Assembly (NCBI GenBank): GCA_016197305.1
Contig: JACPVZ010000092.1
Span: 1 to 54,183 of the forward strand
DNA length: 54,183 nt
DNA from: Nitrosomonadales bacterium
GTDB taxonomy: Bacteria > Pseudomonadota > Gammaproteobacteria > Burkholderiales > Gallionellaceae
Reading direction: 5' to 3'
This document shows, in pieces, positions 35,017 to 45,724 of this stretch. The notes under the pieces are model-generated. The model saw only the letters and a list, made by a program, of their open reading frames with translations. It had not been told where the DNA came from and did no database searches. Each line of letters begins with the position of its first letter. Within the stretch, counting starts at the first letter, position 1. A program made the translations under genes and the position numbers.

Positions 35017-36659
35017 GGTTTGCTCACCACGATGTGTTGCTGATCCTGAAATATCGTCTTCATCTCTAATCCCTGTTGTTGCAGTTGCGCATAAGCATAC
35101 ACCGGCACGATCGCCAGAGCCTGCTTCTGCCCGGCCCACACTTTGGCGAATTCCTCCACGGTCGGCACCCAGCGCTGCGGCTCCTGCTTGATGCCGAAGC
35201 CCATCTCGTCCTGGTACTGCACCAGGATGAAGGTATGCTTCAGATAGAACGCCAGCGTCTGCTCGTAGGTCATCACCGAATAGAACGGCACCTCGGGTTT
35301 GACATAGGCGCGGATCGCCTCGGCGACATGTTTGGCGGAACGCTCGCGCGCCACGGTGTTGTAACCGGACAGCCCGATCTGCGCGGCGATCAGGCTGCTC
35401 AGCGCCAGCACCAGCACCCCCGGAAGTTTCTGCAAACGTTTCAGCAACCACAGTGCAAGCAGCACGCCGAACAACAGCACCGCCGCACCCGATACCAGCC
35501 AGGAGATGTAGTGCGGGTAGAGTTGATGCTGCAGCGGCGTGTCTGCCAGCTTTTCCAGATTGAACGCGAAGCCCAGCCAGACCAGCGCGACCGGGATCAC
35601 CGGCACCAGCATCCAGGCCAGCGTGCGTTCGCGCATCTCGGCGATGCGCTTGCCCATCAGCAACGCCAGCGCCGGGAACATCGGCAGCAGATAGGACGGC
35701 AGCTTGGAACCGGAAACGGAGAAGAACACATAGATGAAGACCGCCCAGATCAGCAGGAAGCGCTGGGCATTGAACATCTGTCTCGGCAATTGACTGCCGC
35801 GCCAGGTGCGCAGCAGGGTGTCGAACATCAGCACCGTCCAGGGCAGCGCGCCGGCCAGCAGGATGGGAATGAAGTAGTACCAGGGCTGGTAGCGCCCCAG
35901 GTCTTTGGTGGTGAAGCGCGTGTAGTGCTCGTAGATGAAGAAACGCTCGAAGAATTCGGGATTGGCCTTCATCACCAGATAGAACCACGGCGCGGTGATC
36001 AGCAGGAACACCGCCAGCCCCGGCAGCCAGTGCATGCGTTTCAGCACCCGGAAGTCCCCCTGCGCCACCATATAGATGAACAGCGCGGCACCCGGCAACA
36101 CCAGCCCCATCAGCCCCTTGCTCAGCACCGCCAGCGCCAGACCGGCCCAGGCCAGCAGCATCCAGTTGCGCTGCTTGTCCGGCTCGATCTGGGTTTGCCC
36201 CAGCAGCAGGCCGACGATGCCCAGCGTCAGGAAGAAGGTCACGCCCATGTCCAGCGTGTTGATATGCCCCATCAGCACATACAGCAGGCTGCTGCCCAGC
36301 AGCAGCGCGGCATAGCCCGCCGCCTCGCGCCCGAACAGCCGCAATCCGGCGAACCACACCAGCAGGATGCCGGCAAAACCGGTCAGCGCGGTCCACAGCC
36401 GCGAGGTCCACTGATGCTCGCCGAACAGCGTATAGGCGGTCGCGGTCGCCCAGTATTGCAGCGGCGGCTTTTCAAAATATTTCAGTTCGTTCAGACGCGG
36501 CGTGGTCCAGTCGCCGCTGACCACCATCTCGCGCGGAATCTCGGCATAGCGCCCTTCATCCGGCTTGACCAGGACACGGTATTCGAGATTGACGAACCAG
36601 ATCAGCGCGACCGATATCACCAGCCACAACGCGTGTTTACCTGACAGATATTTCATCAT
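35013..36659 (-). CDS. arnT: Undecaprenyl-phosphate-L-Ara4N transferase ArnT
   Basis: A 548-residue GT-C glycosyltransferase, close to the 550 of E. coli. It moves L-Ara4N from the lipid carrier to lipid A phosphates in the periplasm, lowering negative charge and giving polymyxin resistance in known cases. The first periplasmic loop has VKPDEGRYAEIPREM and WTTPRLNELKYFEKPPLQYW, with the conserved Asp. Eleven to thirteen helices follow, then a periplasmic C-terminal domain. The start at 36659 has GGAGA just upstream and overlaps the methyltransferase stop. Confidence 0.94.
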   Translation of the reverse strand: MMKYLSGKHALWLVISVALIWFVNLEYRVLVKPDEGRYAEIPREMVVSGDWTTPRLNELKYFEKPPLQYWATATAYTLFGEHQWTSRLWTALTGFAGILLVWFAGLRLFGREAAGYAALLLGSSLLYVLMGHINTLDMGVTFFLTLGIVGLLLGQTQIEPDKQRNWMLLAWAGLALAVLSKGLMGLVLPGAALFIYMVAQGDFRVLKRMHWLPGLAVFLLITAPWFYLVMKANPEFFERFFIYEHYTRFTTKDLGRYQPWYYFIPILLAGALPWTVLMFDTLLRTWRGSQLPRQMFNAQRFLLIWAVFIYVFFSVSGSKLPSYLLPMFPALALLMGKRIAEMRERTLAWMLVPVIPVALVWLGFAFNLEKLADTPLQHQLYPHYISWLVSGAAVLLFGVLLALWLLKRLQKLPGVLVLALSSLIAAQIGLSGYNTVARERSAKHVAEAIRAYVKPEVPFYSVMTYEQTLAFYLKHTFILVQYQDEMGFGIKQEPQRWVPTVEEFAKVWAGQKQALAIVPVYAYAQLQQQGLEMKTIFQDQQHIVVSKP

Positions 36660-37528
36660 GCGGTTCTCCTTGCCACCAGCAGCAGCGTCCCGCCCAGCGG
36701 GAACGACACGCCGCGCGCGATCAGCCAGCGTTCGAGTTTCATCACGGCTCCCAACAGGCGGTTGGCCAGTTTGCCTATCTTGAAGCCCGCATCCATACGG
36801 TCTTCGGCCTGCGCGGATTTCTGCGACAACCGCGAAGCCAGCATCACCGGCAACAGCAGCGACACGAAAGAACCGACATACTCGACCTTGAATCCGGCAC
36901 CCCCGACCTTGTCCAGCAGTTCGGCGCGGGTATAGCGGCGCTTGTGATGCGCGTAGTCGTCGGTGCTGCTCCACAACCAGCGGTGCTGCGGCACGGTGAA
37001 GATCACACCGCCGCCAGGCTGACAGGCCTGGTAGATCTGCCCCAGCGCGGCCCGGTCGTCCTCGATATGCTCCAGCACGTCGTATGCACCGATCAGGTCG
37101 AATTCATCGCGGAACGGAATGTGGCAGGCATCCATCTGGAACAGGAAGGCGCTAGTCACGCGCTGCTTGGCGAAGCCCAGCCCCTCGGTATAGATATCGC
37201 TGCCGCTTAGCCGCGCCGCCGGAAAGGTCGAACGCGTGTCCGCCAGCACGAAGCCGGTGCCGCAACCGATCTCGAGGATGTTCTTCGCACCTGAGAAATG
37301 CCGTTGCATCCGGTCGCGCAGGATGTCGTTGCGCGCGACGAACCAGAAATGTCCGGCCTCGACTGCCGCATAGTGCCGGAAGGTTTCCGGATTGAAGCCA
37401 TCGTTCTGCGCGGCGAGCGCGGGCGCAAACGCCAGGAAACCGCCGCGCTCGGCAGGCACATCGCCGCATACGGGGCATTTCCAGACGGTGTCGTTATAGG
37501 GGTGTTGGCAGGCCAGACAAAATTTCAT
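36656..37528 (-). CDS. Class I SAM-dependent methyltransferase with N-terminal zinc ribbon
   Basis: A 290-residue protein. A CxxC...CxxC ribbon (CLACQHPYNDTVWKCPVC, residues 4-21) precedes a Rossmann methyltransferase domain with ILEIGCGTGFVLADT (motif I, about 84-98) and AYDVLEHIEDDRAAL (motif post-I). The C-terminus has two hydrophobic stretches (about 218-232 and 270-285), so it may touch the membrane. The substrate is unknown; being the first gene in the arnT transcript it may act on an envelope sugar or lipid. The 4-bp overlap with arnT supports co-expression. Confidence 0.82.
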   Translation of the reverse strand: MKFCLACQHPYNDTVWKCPVCGDVPAERGGFLAFAPALAAQNDGFNPETFRHYAAVEAGHFWFVARNDILRDRMQRHFSGAKNILEIGCGTGFVLADTRSTFPAARLSGSDIYTEGLGFAKQRVTSAFLFQMDACHIPFRDEFDLIGAYDVLEHIEDDRAALGQIYQACQPGGGVIFTVPQHRWLWSSTDDYAHHKRRYTRAELLDKVGGAGFKVEYVGSFVSLLLPVMLASRLSQKSAQAEDRMDAGFKIGKLANRLLGAVMKLERWLIARGVSFPLGGTLLLVARRTA

Positions 37529-37581
37529 TTAGGCATTTCTGGCAGATAAAGCCGTAAGGACGAGATGGATAGGCCGCGATT

Positions 37582-38931
37582 TTAACTGGTCAGGCCCTTG
37601 TCCTTCAACTCGACACGAGCCCAGCCTTGGGCGAAGGTGACGCGCAGCTCCGCGCCGATCTGCAAGCGGCCGACATCCGACACCACAGCGCCGCTGCCAT
37701 CCTGAACCAGGCTATAGCCGCGCGCCAGAACCTGCCGGGGATCGAGCAGCTGCAGGTGTTGCGCGGCATTATCCACGCGTGCCGCTCGTTGCACCTGCAT
37801 GTTGCGCATCGCCTTGACCAGACGCTGCGCGAGACTGCGCTGCCTTTCCCTGAGGCGCTCCAGATCGCTGCTGGCCGCCCCCAGGCGTTGCTGCAGCGCT
37901 TGCCACTGCCAATGCTGGTGCTGCATGCGATAGGCGAAGGCACGCTGCAGGCGCTGTTGCAATTGCTCCAGTTGTTGCGCCTGACGCTGCAGCTGTTGTG
38001 CGGGATGCACCAGACGGCGCTGCAAATAGTCCACGGCCTGCATCGCATTCTGCACCCGGTTGCGCTGCGCACGCTGCAGGTGTTGCGCCGTGTCGCGCAA
38101 ACTCCTCAACAGCGCATGCCGGTCCGGCACGACGCGTTGCGCAGCAGCGGTAGGCGTCGGGGCGCGTTCGTCGGCGACGAAATCGGCGATCGTGAAATCG
38201 GTCTCGTGCCCGACCCCGCTGACGACAGGAATGACGCTGGCGGCGATCGCACGGGCCACCACCTCTTCGTTGAATGCCCACAGGTCTTCGATACTGCCGC
38301 CGCCCCGGCACAGGATCAGCACCTCGCATTCCGCACGCTGGTTGGCCGTCTGGATCGCCTGCGCGATCTTTTCCGCGCTGCCGCTGCCTTGTACCGGCGC
38401 GGGATAGAGCACCACCGGCACGCTCGGCAACCGCAACCGCAACGTGGTCAGCACATCGCGCAGCGCAGCGGCCTGCGGTGAGGTGACTATCCCGACGCGT
38501 TTCGGGAATACGGGCAAGTGGCGCTTGCGCTGCGCGGCAAACAGCCCCTGGCTTTCCAGCAGCTGCTTCAGCCGTTCATAGCGCTCGTACAGCACGCCCA
38601 AACCGGCCGGGCGCATCTGCTCCACGGTCAACTGGAAATCGCCGCGCTGTTCATACAGGGTCGCCACGGCCAGCACCTCCACCTGCTGCCCGTTGCTGAT
38701 CGGACGCTCCAGCAGCTGGTTCTTGTGGCGGAACATCACGCACCGAATTTGTGCCTGATCATCCTTCAGCGAAAAATAACAATGTCCGGATGCGGCCCGC
38801 ACCAGATTGGAAATTTCTCCCCGAACCCACAGCAAGGGCACGTTGCTTTCCAGCAACTGCTTGATTGCAAAGTTCAGTTCCGTAACACTCAGAACTCGGT
38901 TCTTTTCTGCAAAAAAAAGTTCTAAAGGCAT
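37582..38931 (-). CDS. xseA: Exodeoxyribonuclease VII large subunit
   Basis: A 449-residue XseA, which with XseB degrades single-stranded DNA. The N-terminal OB domain (about 10-110: VTELNFAIKQLLESNVPLLWVRGEISN) binds DNA; the catalytic region holds GIVTSPQAAALRDVL, RGGGSIEDLWAFNEE and SGVGHETDFTIADFVAD. A long Gln/Arg-rich coiled coil (about 270-390) follows, then the small C-terminal domain (VLARGYSLV). Length is normal. It is divergent from the exbB-lpxK operon. xseB is not in the window. Confidence 0.95.
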   Translation of the reverse strand: MPLELFFAEKNRVLSVTELNFAIKQLLESNVPLLWVRGEISNLVRAASGHCYFSLKDDQAQIRCVMFRHKNQLLERPISNGQQVEVLAVATLYEQRGDFQLTVEQMRPAGLGVLYERYERLKQLLESQGLFAAQRKRHLPVFPKRVGIVTSPQAAALRDVLTTLRLRLPSVPVVLYPAPVQGSGSAEKIAQAIQTANQRAECEVLILCRGGGSIEDLWAFNEEVVARAIAASVIPVVSGVGHETDFTIADFVADERAPTPTAAAQRVVPDRHALLRSLRDTAQHLQRAQRNRVQNAMQAVDYLQRRLVHPAQQLQRQAQQLEQLQQRLQRAFAYRMQHQHWQWQALQQRLGAASSDLERLRERQRSLAQRLVKAMRNMQVQRAARVDNAAQHLQLLDPRQVLARGYSLVQDGSGAVVSDVGRLQIGAELRVTFAQGWARVELKDKGLTS

Positions 38932-39113
38932 ATTGACAACCGCAAATAATCCACAAACCCAGCAAATTCGCCAGCTCTTGCCACCCCACCCGGAAAGCCC
39001 GCCGCCAACTTAGCGTAAGTCATTGTTTTTAATTTGATTTAATGCGATACAAAAAATAGGCAGTGCAACAAAATTCCTTATGCGACGGTAAGTTAAAGCA
39101 CTGCGTACAAGAT

Positions 39114-39134
39114 TCATCCACAAAGTTATCCACA
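39114..39134 (+). promoter_or_regulatory. Two adjacent DnaA-box-like sites in the xseA/exbB intergenic region
   Basis: TTATCCACA (39126-39134) is a perfect DnaA box. TCATCCACA (39114-39122) lies 12 bp before it and TAATCCACA (38947-38955) further away, all in the same orientation. The 346-bp region 38932-39277 is AT-richer than its surroundings and holds no gene. Three boxes are too few for an origin; a DnaA-regulated promoter is more likely, or chance. Confidence 0.4.
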
Positions 39135-39277
39135 GGTTTTGTGAGTAAGCATAAATACTCTTTTCAAATGGCAGCTTAGCAAAATACAGCTGAAGTAAAT
39201 CCTGAGAAATCTTGCTCAACTCGGTGTGTCACGTTACAGTTGCAGCTTGATGATTTAAGCACATTTGGAGAATTCGC

Positions 39278-39886
39278 GTGTTTGCAATTGTAGAAGCGGC
39301 CGGTTGGCCGATCTGGTTTCTGATTCTGTCCTCTGTCATCGCCCTCGGTTTGATCGTCGAGCGCCTGATCTTCCTGCGGGCCAGCCGTGTCTCCCCTCCG
39401 GCGCTGCTGGATGAAGTCATCAAGGAATTGAAGCAGCGCGGCGTCAGCGATGGCATGTTGACCAGACTGGCCGAGAGCTCGCCGCTGGGACGCATCTTTG
39501 CCGCCGGACTGAAGAACATCAAGAGCCCACCCGAAGTGATGAAGGAATCGATCGAGGAAGCGGGCCGTATGGTGGCGCACGACCTGGAGCGTTTCCTGAC
39601 CACGCTGGGCACGATTGCCTCGATCAGCCCGTTGCTGGGCCTGTTCGGCACCGTGGTCGGCATGATCGAGATATTCGGCTCTCAGAATGCGGCGGGCAAC
39701 AGCCCGGCCATCCTGGCTCATGGCATCTCCGTGGCCCTGTACAACACCGCGTTCGGCCTGATCGTCGCCGTCCCCAGCATGATCTTCTACCGCCACTTCC
39801 GTGCCCAGGTGGATAGCCTGACGATCGAAATGGAGCAGCAGGCGATCAAGCTTGTGGAAATCGTGCATGGCCAACGCAAGGGCTGA
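39278..39886 (+). CDS. exbB: MotA/TolQ/ExbB proton channel family protein
   Basis: A 202-residue inner-membrane protein with three helices (about 8-30, 110-135 and 150-175). Helices 2 and 3 carry the family pattern LGTIASISPLLGLFGTVVGMIEIF and ISVALYNTAFGLIVAVPSMIFY. With ExbD it forms a proton-driven motor. The start is GTG at 39278 with GGAG 8 nt upstream. It is the first gene of the exbB-exbD-lpxK series, an arrangement common in Proteobacteria. There is no tonB in this operon; a separate tonB-exbB-exbD set lies at 43.9-45.6 kb. Confidence 0.92.
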   Translation: MFAIVEAAGWPIWFLILSSVIALGLIVERLIFLRASRVSPPALLDEVIKELKQRGVSDGMLTRLAESSPLGRIFAAGLKNIKSPPEVMKESIEEAGRMVAHDLERFLTTLGTIASISPLLGLFGTVVGMIEIFGSQNAAGNSPAILAHGISVALYNTAFGLIVAVPSMIFYRHFRAQVDSLTIEMEQQAIKLVEIVHGQRKG

Positions 39887-39892
39887 TCTGCG

Positions 39893-40312
39893 ATGAATTT
39901 TCAACGTGGACGCAACCGGGAAGAGCCGGAAATCAACCTGATCCCGATGATAGACGTGCTGCTGGTGATCCTGATCTTCATGATGGTCACGACCAGCTAT
40001 GCCAAGTTCTCCGAGCTGCAGATCAACTTGCCACAGGCCGGAGGCGAGGCCAGCCCCGCCCAGGCGAACCCGATCAATGTCGGCGTCGACGCCTCCGAGC
40101 ACTATGCGATCAACAACCAGGGAATCTCCTACACCGGCGTGACCGCGCTGGCCACCGCGCTGAAGCAGGCGGCAGGACAGCAGACCGACCCGACGATCGT
40201 GATCAATGCCGACGCCAAGGCGCCGCACCAGTCCGTCATCAACATCATGGAAGCCGCACGCCAGGCAGGCTACGGCCGCATCACCTTCACGACGCAAAAC
40301 CAGCCCAAATAA
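39893..40312 (+). CDS. exbD: ExbD/TolR family biopolymer transport protein
   Basis: A 139-residue protein with a short cytoplasmic start, one helix (about 17-38) and a periplasmic domain. The helix PMIDVLLVILIFMMVTT has the conserved Asp that carries protons. It is 6 bp after exbB and 1 bp before the lpxK start. Its partner is the preceding ExbB-like protein. The energy-using partner could be a TonB elsewhere or an envelope lipid process suggested by the downstream lpxK and kdsB. Confidence 0.92.
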   Translation: MNFQRGRNREEPEINLIPMIDVLLVILIFMMVTTSYAKFSELQINLPQAGGEASPAQANPINVGVDASEHYAINNQGISYTGVTALATALKQAAGQQTDPTIVINADAKAPHQSVINIMEAARQAGYGRITFTTQNQPK

Positions 40313-40313
40313 C

Positions 40314-41294
40314 GTGCACTGGCTGCAACATCACTGGTATCGCCTCACCCCGCTGCACCTGATACTGTTGCCTGTTAGCCTGTTGTTCCGGCTGCTGGTG
40401 GCATTGCGCCGCGCACTCTACCGGCATGGCGTGCTGCCCGGCACCCGCCTGCCAGTCCCGGTCATCGTCGTCGGCAACATCACGGTCGGCGGCACTGGCA
40501 AGACCCCGCTGACGCTCGCACTGGCACAACGGCTTGCCGAACAGGGCTGGCATCCGATCATCATCAGCCGCGGCTATCGCGGCGATGGCCGACAGCAGGC
40601 AGTCGGCCTCCACGACAGCGCACAGCAAGTCGGCGACGAGCCGTTGCTGATGGCGCGGCGCGATATCTGCCCGGTCTGGGTGGGTGCGGACCGCGTGGCG
40701 GTTGCACGCGCCGCGCTGCTGGCCAATCCGCAATGCGATGTGCTGTTGTGCGACGACGGCCTGCAGCATTACCGTCTGCGGCGCGATGTCGAGATCGCGG
40801 TCATCGACGGTGCACAAGGCCTCGGCAACGGCTGGATGCTCCCGGCCGGGCCGCTACGCGAGCCTGCCGCGCGCTTGGATACAGTGGATGCCCAGGTCGT
40901 CAATGGCGGCACTGCGCAAGCAGGACAATATGCGATGCGCCTCGACGGCACGACTTTGTACAACCTGCTCAACCCCGAGCAAACCGCGACGGCAGCCGAT
41001 TTCCGGCACCTGCGCAATCACGCTGTTGCCGGTATCGGCAACCCGCAGCGTTTTTTTGACCAGCTGCACAAACTCGGGATCGTTTGCACAGCGCACCCGT
41101 TTCCCGATCACCATCCTTACGCGCCGGGCGACCTGGCCTTTGCCGACTGCGATGCGATACTCCTGACCGAAAAAGATGCGGTAAAATGCACCCCGTTTGC
41201 TGATCAGCGATATTGGGTGCTGCGCGTAGATGCCCAGATCGACCCGGCACTGTTCGAACACCTTCTGCGAAAGATCACTCCTCATGGACGCTAA
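40314..41294 (+). CDS. lpxK: Tetraacyldisaccharide 4'-kinase LpxK
   Basis: A 326-residue membrane-associated kinase that phosphorylates the 4' position of the lipid A precursor to make lipid IVA. An N-terminal hydrophobic segment (about 10-30) is followed by the P-loop [13 protein letters not shown] (about 60-72) and [15 protein letters not shown] (catalytic Asp and His). The frame is open from 40206, but GTG at 40314 directly after the exbD stop gives the family N-terminus. The C-terminal part contains FPDHHPY and LTEKDAVKC, also conserved. It overlaps the next gene by 11 bp. Confidence 0.95.
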   Translation: MHWLQHHWYRLTPLHLILLPVSLLFRLLVALRRALYRHGVLPGTRLPVPVIVVGNITVGGTGKTPLTLALAQRLAEQGWHPIIISRGYRGDGRQQAVGLHDSAQQVGDEPLLMARRDICPVWVGADRVAVARAALLANPQCDVLLCDDGLQHYRLRRDVEIAVIDGAQGLGNGWMLPAGPLREPAARLDTVDAQVVNGGTAQAGQYAMRLDGTTLYNLLNPEQTATAADFRHLRNHAVAGIGNPQRFFDQLHKLGIVCTAHPFPDHHPYAPGDLAFADCDAILLTEKDAVKCTPFADQRYWVLRVDAQIDPALFEHLLRKITPHGR

Positions 41295-41465
41295 ACTGCT
41301 CGACATCCTGGTTTGCCCGCTGTGCAAATCGCCATTGGTATACCAGAAAACCGCAAAGGAACTGATCTGCAAGGCGGATCGCCTGGCTTTCAGGATCGAG
41401 GACAATATTCCGGTGATGCTGGCCGACGAGGCGCGCAAGCTCACCGCGGAAGAAGTTGCGGCGCT

Positions 41466-41469
<4 letters not shown>
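41284..41469 (+). CDS. Trm112 family zinc-ribbon-like protein (YcaR)
   Basis: A 61-residue protein that starts [18 protein letters not shown] and ends in a short helix. The CPLC pair and [12 protein letters not shown] are typical of bacterial YcaR/Trm112-like proteins. Only one CxxC is present; the second metal pair is missing, as often in bacterial members. It is found between lpxK and kdsB in many Proteobacteria. The ATG overlaps lpxK, and its stop overlaps the kdsB start. Confidence 0.92.
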
Positions 41470-42922
<1,453 letters not shown>

Positions 42923-42923
42923 C

Positions 42924-43331
42924 ATGACCCGCAAACCGTTCCTCACGCTGGAACAGGCCAAATGCATCGCGGCTGCCGCAGAAGCCGAGGCGCAACGCAA
43001 TGACTGGCGCGTGGTGATCGCCGTCGTCGACGATGGCGGGCATCTGCTCTATCTGCAACGCAGCCACGACACCCAGTTCGGCAGCGTCGAAACGGCGATC
43101 CAGAAGGCCCATGCGGCTGTGGCCTTCCAACGCCCGACCAAGGCCTCCGAAGATGCCGTATTGAGCGGGCGCCTGATCCATCTCGCATTGCCCGGCGTGA
43201 TCCCGGCCGAAGGAGGGGTGCCGCTCACCCTCGATGGCATCGTCATCGGCGGCCTGGGAATCAGCGGCGTACGCTCCGTCCAGGATGGGCAAATCGCCGC
43301 GGCAGGCGCGGCAGCGCTAGTACGGGCGTAA
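42924..43331 (+). CDS. GlcG/HbpS family heme-binding-like protein
   Basis: A 135-residue single-domain protein. Family signatures are [40 protein letters not shown] at the start and [10 protein letters not shown]-like (here [25 protein letters not shown]) in the second half. Relatives bind heme or other cofactors, but the role of most is unknown. There is no signal peptide, so it is probably cytoplasmic. It starts 1 nt after adk and precedes the carbonic-anhydrase-like gene by 28 bp. Confidence 0.88.
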   Translation: MTRKPFLTLEQAKCIAAAAEAEAQRNDWRVVIAVVDDGGHLLYLQRSHDTQFGSVETAIQKAHAAVAFQRPTKASEDAVLSGRLIHLALPGVIPAEGGVPLTLDGIVIGGLGISGVRSVQDGQIAAAGAAALVRA

Positions 43332-43359
43332 GGCCTTACGCCCCTACAAGGAAAACCAC

Positions 43360-43881
43360 ATGCTGTACCGTCTTGCCGAACGCTGCCCCGAGTTGCGCGG
43401 CGACACCCATTTCATTGCCGACACGGCAGCCGTGATCGGTTCGGTGATCCTGGAAAACAACGTCAGCATCTGGTTCAATGCGGTGCTGCGCGGAGACAAC
43501 GAGCCGATACACATAGGCGAGAACAGCAATATCCAGGACGGCGCGGTGCTGCATACCGACCCCGGCATGCCGCTTAGCGTCGCAGCCAACGTCACCGTAG
43601 GCCATCAGGCGATGCTGCACGGCTGCAGCATCGGCGAGGGCAGCCTGATCGGCATCAAGGCGGTGATACTCAACCGCAGCGTCGTCGGCAGGAATTGCCT
43701 GATCGGGGCAAACACGCTGATCACCGAAAACAAGATCATCCCGGACAATTCGCTGGTGCTCGGTTCGCCGGGAAAAGTGGTGCGCACCCTGACGGATGCT
43801 GAAATCGCCGCAATGCGTGCCAACATCGCCCATTATGTCGCGCTGACCGCGCGTTATCTGGCCGGATGCGAACCGCTCTAG
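43360..43881 (+). CDS. Gamma carbonic anhydrase family protein (YrdA/PaaY-like)
   Basis: A 173-residue left-handed beta-helix protein. The hexapeptide repeats are clear ([67 protein letters not shown]). The three zinc His are present: His in LHTD, and the two of GHQAMLH. Many relatives show weak or no carbonic anhydrase activity. The C-terminal helix ([17 protein letters not shown]) is typical. It is the last gene of the series and converges with exbD of the tonB operon, 13 bp away. Confidence 0.92.
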   Translation: MLYRLAERCPELRGDTHFIADTAAVIGSVILENNVSIWFNAVLRGDNEPIHIGENSNIQDGAVLHTDPGMPLSVAANVTVGHQAMLHGCSIGEGSLIGIKAVILNRSVVGRNCLIGANTLITENKIIPDNSLVLGSPGKVVRTLTDAEIAAMRANIAHYVALTARYLAGCEPL

Positions 43882-43894
43882 CTCTGCAACAGCG

Positions 43895-44302
43895 CTAATG
43901 CCCGGCTATCGTCAGGAACGATAACTTGCTCACCCCGGCATGCTGCGCAATCGCGATGATCTGCGCGACCCGGCCGTAAGGCACCGCCTCGTCGGCCTGG
44001 ATGCTTAATTCGACATTCGCCTTAGCCGCAACCATCTCAGCCAGTTGCCGAGCCAGCGCCGCATCGCTCAGGCTGGCACCGTCGAAGCTGATCTGTCCCC
44101 GCGCATCGATGGCCAGCATCTGCTGTTTGCTGTCTGTATGCCCGGCCACCGCAACGGTCCTCGGCAGCTTCACCACCAGCGACTGCGACAACAGCGGCGC
44201 AGTGACGATGAACACCACCAGCAGCACCAGCATCACATCCACCAAGGGCGTGACATTGATCTCGCTCATCATCTCCTGATTCGAGTGGTTCCCGAATGCC
44301 AT
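43895..44302 (-). CDS. exbD: ExbD of the TonB system
   Basis: A 135-residue protein with an N-terminal cytoplasmic part, one helix (about 21-42) with the proton Asp in VTPLVDVMLVLLVVFIVTAP, and a periplasmic domain (QMLAIDARGQISFDG). It differs clearly from the ExbD at 39893. It is 17 bp after exbB on the same strand and completes the tonB-exbB-exbD order of iron-uptake systems. Confidence 0.93.
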   Translation of the reverse strand: MAFGNHSNQEMMSEINVTPLVDVMLVLLVVFIVTAPLLSQSLVVKLPRTVAVAGHTDSKQQMLAIDARGQISFDGASLSDAALARQLAEMVAAKANVELSIQADEAVPYGRVAQIIAIAQHAGVSKLSFLTIAGH

Positions 44303-44319
44303 CGATTGCTCCTTCCCGG

Positions 44320-44976
44320 CTAGATACGGTAATCGTGTTTTGCCGCGAGCCGCATGAAGTCATGCGCGAAATTTTCCAGCTCGGCGACCGACAGCCGCAT
44401 CCGCCTCAGGAAAAAATTATAGGCCAGCACCGCGGGCAGCGCGGTGGCGATACCGATCGCGGTCGCAATCAGCGCCTCGCCGATCGGCCCCGCCACGACA
44501 TCCAGACTGGCCGCGCCTGTTTTGCTGATGTCCTGCAGCGCGTGCATGATGCCCCATACCGTGCCGAACAGCCCGACGAAAGGCGCGGTCGAGCCGATGC
44601 TGGCCAGCGTCGCCATGCCGCTCTCCAATTGCCGCTGCAGGTTTTGTACCGCCTGGCGCAGGCTGCGTTCCAGCCCGTCCTGGGGCGAACCCAGATGCTT
44701 CATCGCAGCGCCATGCTGTTGTGATTCGCGCAATTCGGCAAAACCGGCCTGCGCCAGATGCGCCTGCTTGCCTGGCATCTCGGCGCTGATCAGCGCAGCC
44801 TGCCCCCATTCCGCAGCGGCCCAGAACATCGCGCTGAAACCGCGGTTGTCGCGGTTGTCGCACCAGTATTGCCACAGTTTGATCGCGATGATCGACCAGG
44901 TCAGCACTGAAAACAGCAGCAACAGCAACAGCGTGGCATTCACCACCGGTGAAGAGGAAATCATAAGAGCACTCAT
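44320..44976 (-). CDS. exbB: ExbB of the TonB system
   Basis: A 218-residue membrane protein with helices at about 10-32, 112-135 and 160-182 and the LASIGSTAPFVGLFGTVWGIMHAL and IGEALIATAIGIATALPAVLAYN patterns. With ExbD it feeds proton-motive energy to TonB. The start at 44976 overlaps the tonB stop by 4 bp (ATGA); the longer frame to 45018 is unlikely. The helix-1 to helix-2 loop is large and cytoplasmic, as in ExbB/TolQ. Confidence 0.93.
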   Translation of the reverse strand: MSALMISSSPVVNATLLLLLLFSVLTWSIIAIKLWQYWCDNRDNRGFSAMFWAAAEWGQAALISAEMPGKQAHLAQAGFAELRESQQHGAAMKHLGSPQDGLERSLRQAVQNLQRQLESGMATLASIGSTAPFVGLFGTVWGIMHALQDISKTGAASLDVVAGPIGEALIATAIGIATALPAVLAYNFFLRRMRLSVAELENFAHDFMRLAAKHDYRI

Positions 44977-45635
44977 TCGGATTCTTTCAAAATAAACGGG
45001 ATCGGAACCAGGAACCACTTGGTGACGACTTGGCCGCCCTGCCGTGCCGGAACAAACCGCCAGCCGCGCACGGCCTGCAGCGCCGCGTCATCCAGCGCCT
45101 CGTGTCCGCTGCCTTGCTGCACCCTGACCTGCCCCGGCAACCCACTCGCCAGCACCTCGACGTTGAGCACCACCCTGCCCTGCCAGCCCATGCGCCGCGC
45201 CACCATGGGATAAGCAGGCAGCGGGTTGTGCAGATAAGCCGCCTTATAGTCCGGCTCGCGATCAGCCGGCTCAGGTGTTTGCGCAGGCTGCGCATCGGCG
45301 GCTGCATTCCGGGGCTGGGGCGAAATCGGAGCTTGGGGCACCGGTTCCAACGGCACGAGCGGCATTTCAGCTTGCTGCACAGCGTGTGGTGCTTCGACCG
45401 GCTTGCGTTTCGCCATCGGCTGCGTGGCCAAAGTAGCCGGAATTTGCGTCGCCGGCTGTGGCACAGCAGGCATGGTCATGCTGATCGACATTTCGTGATG
45501 CACCGGCCTGGCGCTGTCTGGCGATGCCGCCCATACCCACAGCAACGCACCATGGGCAAGCAGCACCAATGCCACTACCAGCAAGCGGTCGCGCAACGGC
45601 AAAGCGATCATTGTGTGAGCATTAAACGTCAACAT
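44973..45635 (-). CDS. tonB: Energy transducer TonB
   Basis: A roughly 220-residue protein with an N-terminal anchor helix (about 17-38: LLVVALVLLAHGALLWVW, carrying the His typical of TonB), a Pro/Gln/Ala-rich periplasmic spacer (about 55-140), and a C-terminal TonB domain (NPLPAYPMVARRMGWQGRVVLNVEVLASGLPGQVRVQQGSGH). It passes inner-membrane energy to outer-membrane receptors. The start is uncertain: ATG at 45635 or 45611; neither has a clear ribosome site. It is first in the tonB-exbB-exbD operon. No Fur-box-like sequence was evident upstream. Confidence 0.9.
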   Translation of the reverse strand: MLTFNAHTMIALPLRDRLLVVALVLLAHGALLWVWAASPDSARPVHHEMSISMTMPAVPQPATQIPATLATQPMAKRKPVEAPHAVQQAEMPLVPLEPVPQAPISPQPRNAAADAQPAQTPEPADREPDYKAAYLHNPLPAYPMVARRMGWQGRVVLNVEVLASGLPGQVRVQQGSGHEALDDAALQAVRGWRFVPARQGGQVVTKWFLVPIPFILKESE

Positions 45636-45724
45636 GCAATTGATCGATCTCATCAACATTGAACAGCAGCGAAAATACGGCAATCCGCTGCGCATGTCTT
45701 CCTTGCAGCGGTTCTTCTACATGC

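Noticed and set aside
38932-39277. Chromosomal origin of replication
   Set aside because: Only three box-like sites, and no dnaA, dnaN, gyrB or parAB nearby.
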